From the NCBI GenBank assembly GCA_963785755.1, contig CAWAXG010000056.1, forward strand, positions 1-64,000: a DNA stretch of 64,000 bases, read 5' to 3'. The DNA is from JACCXG01 sp963785755 (GTDB lineage: Bacteria; Acidobacteriota; Vicinamibacteria; Vicinamibacterales; 2-12-FULL-66-21). Positions 58,580-64,000 of this stretch are shown one piece after another. Every line of letters starts with the position of its first letter. Position 1 is the first letter of the stretch. The translations under genes and the position numbers were made by a program. Under the pieces are notes generated by a model. It was given only the letters and a program-made list of their open reading frames with translations. It was not told where the DNA came from and made no database searches.

Positions 58580-60247
58580 ATGAAGAGCGTCACGGCCGAG
58601 ACCGACAAGCAGCGCTGGGAGCGCGACGCTGTCGAGCCGGCGCTCAAGCGATCTCCCGAGCGCGACGTCCCCTTCACCACGATTTCCGGCCGGCCCATTG
58701 AGCGGTTGTACGCGCCGGAGGATATCGCCGGCCTCGACTACGACCGCGATCTCAACCATCCCGGGTCGTACCCCTACACGCGCGGCATCCACCCGACTGG
58801 CTACCGCGGCAAGCTCTGGACGATGCGGCAGTTTGCCGGGTTCGGGACGCCCGAGGAAACCAACGCCCGGTACAAGACCCTGCTGAGAGCGGGCGGCACC
58901 GGCCTGAGCGTCGCCTTCGATCTGCCCACGCTCATGGGGCGCGATCCGGACCACGAACTGTCGCTCGGCGAAGTCGGCAAGTGCGGCGTCAGCATCGTGT
59001 CGCTCGCCGACATGGAGCGGCTGTTCGACGGCATCACGCTCGGGGACATCACGACGTCGATGACCATCAATTCGCCGGCGTCGATGATCTTCGCGATGTA
59101 TCTCGTCGTCGCCGAGAAGCAGGGCGCGGACTGGAAGAAGCTGTCGGGCACGATTCAGAACGACATCCTGAAGGAATTCATCGCGCAGAAGGAGTACATC
59201 TATCCGCCGCGGCAGTCGATGCGGCTCGTCACCGATGTCTTCGCGTTCTGCTCGAAGGAAGTGCCTCGCTGGAACACCGTCTCGGTGAGCGGCTACCACA
59301 TCCGGGAAGCGGGCTCGACGGCGCTGCAGGAGCTGGCCTTCACGCTGCGCGACGGCATCGAATACGTGCAGCACGGCATCGATGCCGGTCTCGACGTCGA
59401 CGACTTCGCGCCGCGGATGTCCTTCTTCTTCAACTCGCACAGCGACTTCTTCGAGGAGATCGCCAAGTTCCGCGCGGCGCGGAAGCTGTGGGCCGAGGTG
59501 ATGCGCGAACGCTTCCACGCCCGGGACGAGCGATCGTGGAAGCTGCGATTCCACACCCAGACGGCCGGCGTCTCGTTGACCGCGCAGCAGCCGTACAACA
59601 ACGTCGTGCGGACGGCGCTCCAGGCGCTCGCCGCCGTGCTCGGCGGCACCAACTCCCTGCATACGAATTCGCTGGACGAAGCCCTGGCGCTGCCGACGGC
59701 CGAAGCCGCGACGCTCGCGCTGCGGACGCAGCAGATCATCGCCCACGAGAGCGGCCTCACGAACGTCGTCGATCCGTTGGGCGGCTCGTACTTCGTCGAG
59801 CGGCTGACGCTCGACATGGAAGCCGGCGCCAACGAATACTTCGAGACGATCGACCGCATGGGCGGCATGGTCGCCGCGATCGAGCACGGCTACCCGCAGA
59901 AGGAGATCGCCGAGGCCTCGTATAAGTTCCAGCAGTCGGTCGAGCGCGGCGCGAAAACCATCGTCGGCGTCAACGACTACGTGCAGGCCGACGAGCCGGC
60001 GGTCCCGATTCTTTACATCGACGACAGCACCGCCGAGACCCAGCTGGTACGTCTCGCGCAGCTGCGGCAGACGCGCGACAACGATGCGGTCCGCCGGTCG
60101 CTCGACGCGCTGCGCGCCGCGGCGCGCGGCAGGGAAAACACGATGTACCCACTGCTCGACTGTGTCCGCGCCTATGCCACCGTCGGCGAGATGTGCGATG
60201 CGCTTCGAGAGGTCTGGGGCGAATACGAAGAGGTCCCGCTCATTTGA
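58580..60247 (+). CDS. Methylmalonyl-CoA mutase family, large (catalytic) subunit
   Basis: This 555-residue TIM-barrel subunit of an adenosylcobalamin-dependent acyl-CoA mutase has TRGIHPTGYRGKLWTMRQFA, GLSVAFDLPTLMGRDPDH, ISTMTIN-like ITTSMTINSPASMIFAMYLV, SVSGYHIREAGSTALQELAF, FHTQTAGVSLTAQQPYNNVV and GGTNSLHTNSLDEALALPT. It lacks the C-terminal B12-binding domain, which is encoded by the next gene. The substrate may be methylmalonyl-CoA or a branched acyl-CoA (isobutyryl- or 2-hydroxyisobutyryl-CoA); the exact member is not decided here. The stop overlaps the next TTG start. Confidence 0.95.
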   Translation: MKSVTAETDKQRWERDAVEPALKRSPERDVPFTTISGRPIERLYAPEDIAGLDYDRDLNHPGSYPYTRGIHPTGYRGKLWTMRQFAGFGTPEETNARYKTLLRAGGTGLSVAFDLPTLMGRDPDHELSLGEVGKCGVSIVSLADMERLFDGITLGDITTSMTINSPASMIFAMYLVVAEKQGADWKKLSGTIQNDILKEFIAQKEYIYPPRQSMRLVTDVFAFCSKEVPRWNTVSVSGYHIREAGSTALQELAFTLRDGIEYVQHGIDAGLDVDDFAPRMSFFFNSHSDFFEEIAKFRAARKLWAEVMRERFHARDERSWKLRFHTQTAGVSLTAQQPYNNVVRTALQALAAVLGGTNSLHTNSLDEALALPTAEAATLALRTQQIIAHESGLTNVVDPLGGSYFVERLTLDMEAGANEYFETIDRMGGMVAAIEHGYPQKEIAEASYKFQQSVERGAKTIVGVNDYVQADEPAVPILYIDDSTAETQLVRLAQLRQTRDNDAVRRSLDALRAAARGRENTMYPLLDCVRAYATVGEMCDALREVWGEYEEVPLI

Positions 60248-60654
60248 CCAGGAAAATCCGCGTTGTCATCGCCAAGCCCGGCCTCGACGGCCACGACCGT
60301 GGCGCGAAAGTCATCGCGCGCGCGCTTCGAGATGCCGGGATGGAGGTCATCTATACCGGGCTGCGCCAGACACCGGAACAGGTCGTCGCCGCGGCGCTGC
60401 AGGAGGACGCCGACGCGATTGGCCTGTCGATCCTGTCCGGCGCGCACATGCACATCTGCCCGCGCCTCATGGAGCTGCTTCGCGAGAAGGAGCTCGATGA
60501 CGTGCTCGTCATGGTGGGGGGGATCATTCCGGACGTCGACATTCCCAAGCTTCGCGAGATGGGAGTGAAAGGCGTGTTCCTGCCTGGCACGCCCATGCAG
60601 GAGATCATCGACTTCATCACGGGTAACATCCGGTCGCGAGTGGAAACGCTTTGA
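60244..60654 (+). CDS. B12-binding small subunit of the acyl-CoA mutase
   Basis: This 136-residue Rossmann-like domain binds adenosylcobalamin. The lower axial ligand histidine is in GLDGHDRGAKVIARALRDAG, followed by the family motifs GLRQTPEQVVAAALQEDADA, GLSILSGAHM and LVMVGGIIPDVDIPKLREMG. The probable start is TTG 60244, which overlaps the stop of the large-subunit gene (TTGA). It forms a heteromeric enzyme with the large subunit. The response regulator gene starts immediately after (TGATG overlap). Confidence 0.94.
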   Translation: MTRKIRVVIAKPGLDGHDRGAKVIARALRDAGMEVIYTGLRQTPEQVVAAALQEDADAIGLSILSGAHMHICPRLMELLREKELDDVLVMVGGIIPDVDIPKLREMGVKGVFLPGTPMQEIIDFITGNIRSRVETL

Positions 60655-61562
60655 TGTCGCACAAACTACTCCTGGCCGACGATTCGGTGACCATTCAGCG
60701 GGTCATCGAGCTCACCTTCGCCGATGAAGATGTCCAGGTCGCGGTCGTCGGGGATGGAAAACAGGCCATCGATCGAATCCAGTCCGATCGCCCGGACATT
60801 GTCCTGGCGGACGTCGGCATGCCCGAGCGCGACGGCTACGAGGTCGCGGCATTCGTCAAAGGCACGCCCCAGCTCGCTCATATCCCGGTCGTCCTGCTGA
60901 CCGGGGCGTTCGAGCCGATCGACGAGCAGCGCGCGCGCACCGTGGGGTGCGACGGCGTGCTGGTCAAGCCGTTCGAGCCGCAAATGGTGATCGACCGCGT
61001 CATGGAGCTGCTCTCCGGCCAGCGCCCACTCAACCGGGCGGCCGCGCCGCCGCCTGGGCCGTCACACGTGCCGGCCGAGATCGACAGCGATCTGGCGCCG
61101 CCGACCAGTTTCGACCACCAGAAGTCCGATGGCGACTCGCTCGAGGACTACTTCGATCGGCTCGATGCCGCGTTCGCGAACATCGCCCCGCCGGCGTCGA
61201 AGGCGCCGCCGGAGCCGGAAAATCTCGGCGACGAGCTGGTCGACCTCCACGAGCTTCCGCCGGAACGCGCTCCGGCCGCGGATCCAGTGACCGCGTGGGA
61301 TCCGGAGATGGTGCGGGAGTTCGGGCCGGCGCGCCAACCGCACCTCGCCAGCGCTTTCGCGGCGCTGCTCGCGGCAGAAGAAGGGCACGCGGCGCCGGAA
61401 CTGGCCATGATCGCGCCGCCCGCGGAGCTCTCCGAAGGGGCCATCGAGGACATCGTCCGCCGGGTGCTCCTCCGGATGGGCGACGAGTCGATGCGCCGGC
61501 TGGTGGTCGAGACGGCCGAACGTGTCGTGCGCGAGGAAATCGACCGGATCAAGCGCGGCTGA
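60654..61562 (+). CDS. Response regulator with CheY-like receiver and long variable tail
   Basis: This 302-residue protein has a receiver domain at about residues 1-120. The acidic pair is in LLADDSVTIQRVIELTFADE, the phospho-acceptor Asp in DIVLADVGMPERDGY, the Thr in VVLLTGAF, and the Lys in VLVKPFEPQ. The remainder (about 120-302) is Pro/Ala/Glu-rich, without a known output domain, and ends in a charged helix (VVETAERVVREEIDRIKRG). The start overlaps the mutase small-subunit stop (TGATG). No kinase is nearby. The coupling suggests co-expression but not function. Confidence 0.9.
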   Translation: MSHKLLLADDSVTIQRVIELTFADEDVQVAVVGDGKQAIDRIQSDRPDIVLADVGMPERDGYEVAAFVKGTPQLAHIPVVLLTGAFEPIDEQRARTVGCDGVLVKPFEPQMVIDRVMELLSGQRPLNRAAAPPPGPSHVPAEIDSDLAPPTSFDHQKSDGDSLEDYFDRLDAAFANIAPPASKAPPEPENLGDELVDLHELPPERAPAADPVTAWDPEMVREFGPARQPHLASAFAALLAAEEGHAAPELAMIAPPAELSEGAIEDIVRRVLLRMGDESMRRLVVETAERVVREEIDRIKRG

Positions 61563-61616
61563 CCCCTGGCGTCCGCGCGGGACCGCGCTCCCGCTGATCC
61601 GATAGGATCAGACGAT

Positions 61617-64000
61617 ATGCCCGACGGTCAGGAGCCAGCCACGCAGATTTCCGTCCCCGACAAACCCGCCCTCGAAGGTCTCGAAGAGAAGTGGACCAGC
61701 CGCTGGGAAGAGAGCGGCGTCTATCGATTCGACCGGTCGCGGCCGCGCTCCGGCGTGTTCTCGATTGACACGCCGCCGCCGACGGTCAGCGGATCCCTCC
61801 ACGTCGGCCATGTGTTTTCGTATACCCACACCGACGTCGTCGCGCGGTTTCACCGCATGCGCGGGCGCGCGGTGTTCTATCCCATGGGGTGGGATGACAA
61901 CGGCCTGCCGACCGAACGCCGGGTGCAGAACTACTTCGGCGTCCGCTGCGATCCGTCGCTGCCGTACGATCCGGCATTCCGCCCGCCCGAGAAGCCGGGC
62001 AAACAGCCGGTGCCGGTCTCGCGGCCGAACTTCATCGAGCTGTGCACGCGCCTGACGGCCGAGGACGAGAAGGCCTTCGAACATCTCTGGCGGCATCTCG
62101 GGCTGTCGGTCGACTGGTCGATGACCTACGCGACGATCGACCGGCGCGCGCAGAGGATCTCGCAGTTGTCCTTCCTGCGGCTGCTCGGGCGCGGTCATGC
62201 GTACCAGCTCGAGGCGCCCACGCTCTGGGATGTCGACTTCAGAACCGCGGTCGCGCAGGCCGAGCTCGAGGACCGGGAACAGCCCGGGGCCTACCATCGC
62301 ATTCGTTTCGCCAGAACCGACGGTGACGGCTACGTCGAGGTCGAGACCACTCGTCCGGAGCTGATTCCGGCGTGCGTCGCCCTGGTCGCGCATCCCGACG
62401 ACGAGCGATACAGGCCGTTGTTCGAACGCCAGGTGATCACGCCACTGTTCGGCGCAAAGGTCCCGGTGAAGGCCCATCCGCTGGCAGATCCCGAGAAAGG
62501 ATCCGGCATCGCAATGATCTGCACGTTCGGCGACGTGACGGACGTGGTGTGGTGGCGCGAGCTCTCGCTGCCGGTCCGCGCGATCATCCAGTCGAACGGG
62601 ACGCTTCGCCCGATCAAATGGGGCGAGGCAGGTTTTGAGTCGGCCGACACCGCGCGCGCGCAGCTCTTCTACGATCAGCTGGCGGGCCTGTCCGCCTCGA
62701 AGGCGCGGGCGCGGAGCGTCGAGCAGCTGCGCGAGACCGGCGATCTGACCGCGGAGCCGAAACCGATTACTCACGCAGTGAAGTTCTACGAAAGAGGCGA
62801 TCGGCCGCTGGAGATCGTGACGAGCCGCCAGTGGTTCATCAAAACCATGGAGTTCCGGCAGCAGCTGCTGAAACGAGGGGCCGAGCTCCGCTGGCACCCT
62901 CCGTACATGCAGGGCCGGCTCGAGAACTGGATCAACGGCCTCAATGGCGACTGGTGCGTCAGCCGGCAGCGGTTCTTCGGCGTGCCATTCCCGGTCTGGT
63001 ACCGCGTGCGGGATGACGGGTCCGTGGATCACGATGCCCGGCTGCTGCCGCGCGAAGATCAATTACCCATCGATCCCTCGACCGATCTGCCGGATGGCTT
63101 TCAAGAAGATCAGCGCAATCAGCCTGGAGGGTTCATCGGCGATCCGGACGTCATGGACACGTGGGCGACCTCGTCGTTGACGCCGCAGATCGCCGGGCGA
63201 TGGGAAGAGGACCCCGATCTGTTCTCGCGTGTGTTTCCGATGGACGTGCGGCCACAGGGCCACGACATCATCCGGACCTGGCTGTTCTCGACCATGCTGC
63301 GATCCGAGCTCGAGCACGGCACGCTGCCGTGGCGGAATGCCGCCATCTCCGGCTGGGTGCTCGATCCGGACCGCAAGAAGATGTCGAAGTCGAAGGGGAA
63401 CGTCGTCACGCCGATGGGGCTGCTCGAGGAGCATGGATCCGATGGCGTCCGGTACTGGGCGGCGAGCGGCCGGCCCGGCACGGATACCGCGTTCGACACG
63501 GGGCAGATGAAGGTCGGGAGGCGGCTCGCGATCAAGCTGCTCAACGCGTCGAAGTTCGTCCTGGCGCGGCCCGAACCAGTTGGCCCGGTGACCCACATCC
63601 TCGACCGCGGGCTGCTCACGGCTCTGAGGGAGCTCGTCGATGATGCGACGCGCGCGCTCGACGGCTTCGACTATGCGCGCGCGCTTCAGACCACGGAGTC
63701 CTTCTTCTGGTCCCTCTGCGACAACTATCTGGAGATGGTCAAGTCGCGGCGCTACGGCGATCACGGCGCGGAGGCGGCTGGTTCGGCGAACGCGACGCTC
63801 AGGTGCGCGCTCTCGGTCCTCGATCGGCTCTTTGCGCCATATCTGCCGTTTGCCGCGGAGGAGGTGTGGTCCTGGTGGCAGCCGGGGTCGGTGCATGCGG
63901 CGGCGTGGCCGGACGTCGCGGAGATCGATCGGCTCACGCCGGCCGATCCCAACGCCCAGCGCGCTCTGGAGGCCGCGATCGGGGTCCTTGGCGAGATTCG
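61617..64000 (+). CDS. valS: Valyl-tRNA synthetase, 3' end outside the window
   Basis: The gene runs from ATG 61617 through the right edge (794 codons visible). The HIGH motif is GSLHVGHVFSYTHTDVVARF, the KMSKS motif is DRKKMSKSKGNVVTPMGLL, and the editing domain carries VETTRPELIPACVALVAHPDD. PMGWDDNGLPTERRVQNYFG is the specificity segment typical of the archaeal/actinobacterial-like ValS group. No frameshift is seen in the visible part. A TAGGAT hexamer ends ten bases before the ATG. The anticodon-binding domain begins near codon 690; any C-terminal coiled coil is outside the window. Confidence 0.96.
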   Translation, partial: MPDGQEPATQISVPDKPALEGLEEKWTSRWEESGVYRFDRSRPRSGVFSIDTPPPTVSGSLHVGHVFSYTHTDVVARFHRMRGRAVFYPMGWDDNGLPTERRVQNYFGVRCDPSLPYDPAFRPPEKPGKQPVPVSRPNFIELCTRLTAEDEKAFEHLWRHLGLSVDWSMTYATIDRRAQRISQLSFLRLLGRGHAYQLEAPTLWDVDFRTAVAQAELEDREQPGAYHRIRFARTDGDGYVEVETTRPELIPACVALVAHPDDERYRPLFERQVITPLFGAKVPVKAHPLADPEKGSGIAMICTFGDVTDVVWWRELSLPVRAIIQSNGTLRPIKWGEAGFESADTARAQLFYDQLAGLSASKARARSVEQLRETGDLTAEPKPITHAVKFYERGDRPLEIVTSRQWFIKTMEFRQQLLKRGAELRWHPPYMQGRLENWINGLNGDWCVSRQRFFGVPFPVWYRVRDDGSVDHDARLLPREDQLPIDPSTDLPDGFQEDQRNQPGGFIGDPDVMDTWATSSLTPQIAGRWEEDPDLFSRVFPMDVRPQGHDIIRTWLFSTMLRSELEHGTLPWRNAAISGWVLDPDRKKMSKSKGNVVTPMGLLEEHGSDGVRYWAASGRPGTDTAFDTGQMKVGRRLAIKLLNASKFVLARPEPVGPVTHILDRGLLTALRELVDDATRALDGFDYARALQTTESFFWSLCDNYLEMVKSRRYGDHGAEAAGSANATLRCALSVLDRLFAPYLPFAAEEVWSWWQPGSVHAAAWPDVAEIDRLTPADPNAQRALEAAIGVLGEI

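Overview
The window is high-GC chromosomal DNA from a bacterium that is most likely an acidobacterium, probably of the Vicinamibacteria type. This is inferred from protein content: two large secreted proteins of the VWFA-related Acidobacterial-domain class, a DUF6335 protein, a kinase/AAA/TPR regulator, and typical intergenic repeats. No rRNA gene is present to confirm it.

Layout. Positions 1-11500 are accessory and partly decayed: a SnoaL-like secreted protein, the wreck of a three-integrase (recombinase-in-trio) element, a frameshifted BNR-repeat protein, a tandem nitroreductase of the SagB type, a DUF309 protein, an MscS channel, a 1.3-kb gene-free stretch and a 12-repeat FG-GAP protein with a one-base frameshift. 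Positions 11580-16089 hold a minus-strand group: a giant Ser/Thr kinase-ATPase, a TerB protein, a bactofilin and tRNA-Thr(CGT). Positions 16200-21530 carry envelope and RNA-binding proteins.

Positions 21700-33000 are rich in DNA repair and maintenance genes: uvrA, a HEAT-repeat protein, a 3-methyladenine DNA glycosylase, an HtrA protease with an Hsp20, efp, thymidine kinase, a CDP-alcohol phosphatidyltransferase and uvrC. Positions 35100-46400 are a housekeeping run: M50 protease, trpS, scpA, scpB, an RsuA/RluB pseudouridine synthase, cmk, rpsA, an HU/IHF protein and a HIT protein. It is interrupted by an alpha/beta hydrolase, a PQQ-propeller protein and a histone-H1-like DUF6335 protein. Positions 46500-57400 are metabolic and secreted: two acyl-CoA dehydrogenases, a PRC-barrel protein, a second VWFA protein, an ArsR-led three-gene operon, glutamate dehydrogenase and an amidohydrolase. 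Positions 57300-64000 hold a collagen-like secreted protein, the two subunits of a B12-dependent acyl-CoA mutase with a response regulator immediately after, and valS running off the right edge.

Three points stand out. First, four otherwise intact genes (BNR protein, FG-GAP protein, cmk, one acyl-CoA dehydrogenase) each contain one net single-base frameshift; cmk is normally essential, so assembly error must be excluded first. Second, the intergenic spaces carry families of short tandem arrays and REP-like palindromes. Third, there are a few unusual single proteins: EF-P without the tip lysine, a phosphatidyltransferase with an altered signature, and an H1-tail-DUF6335 fusion. I did not find a clear new multi-gene defence or biosynthetic system. 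The kinase-TerB-bactofilin cluster is the best candidate for an undescribed functional unit.
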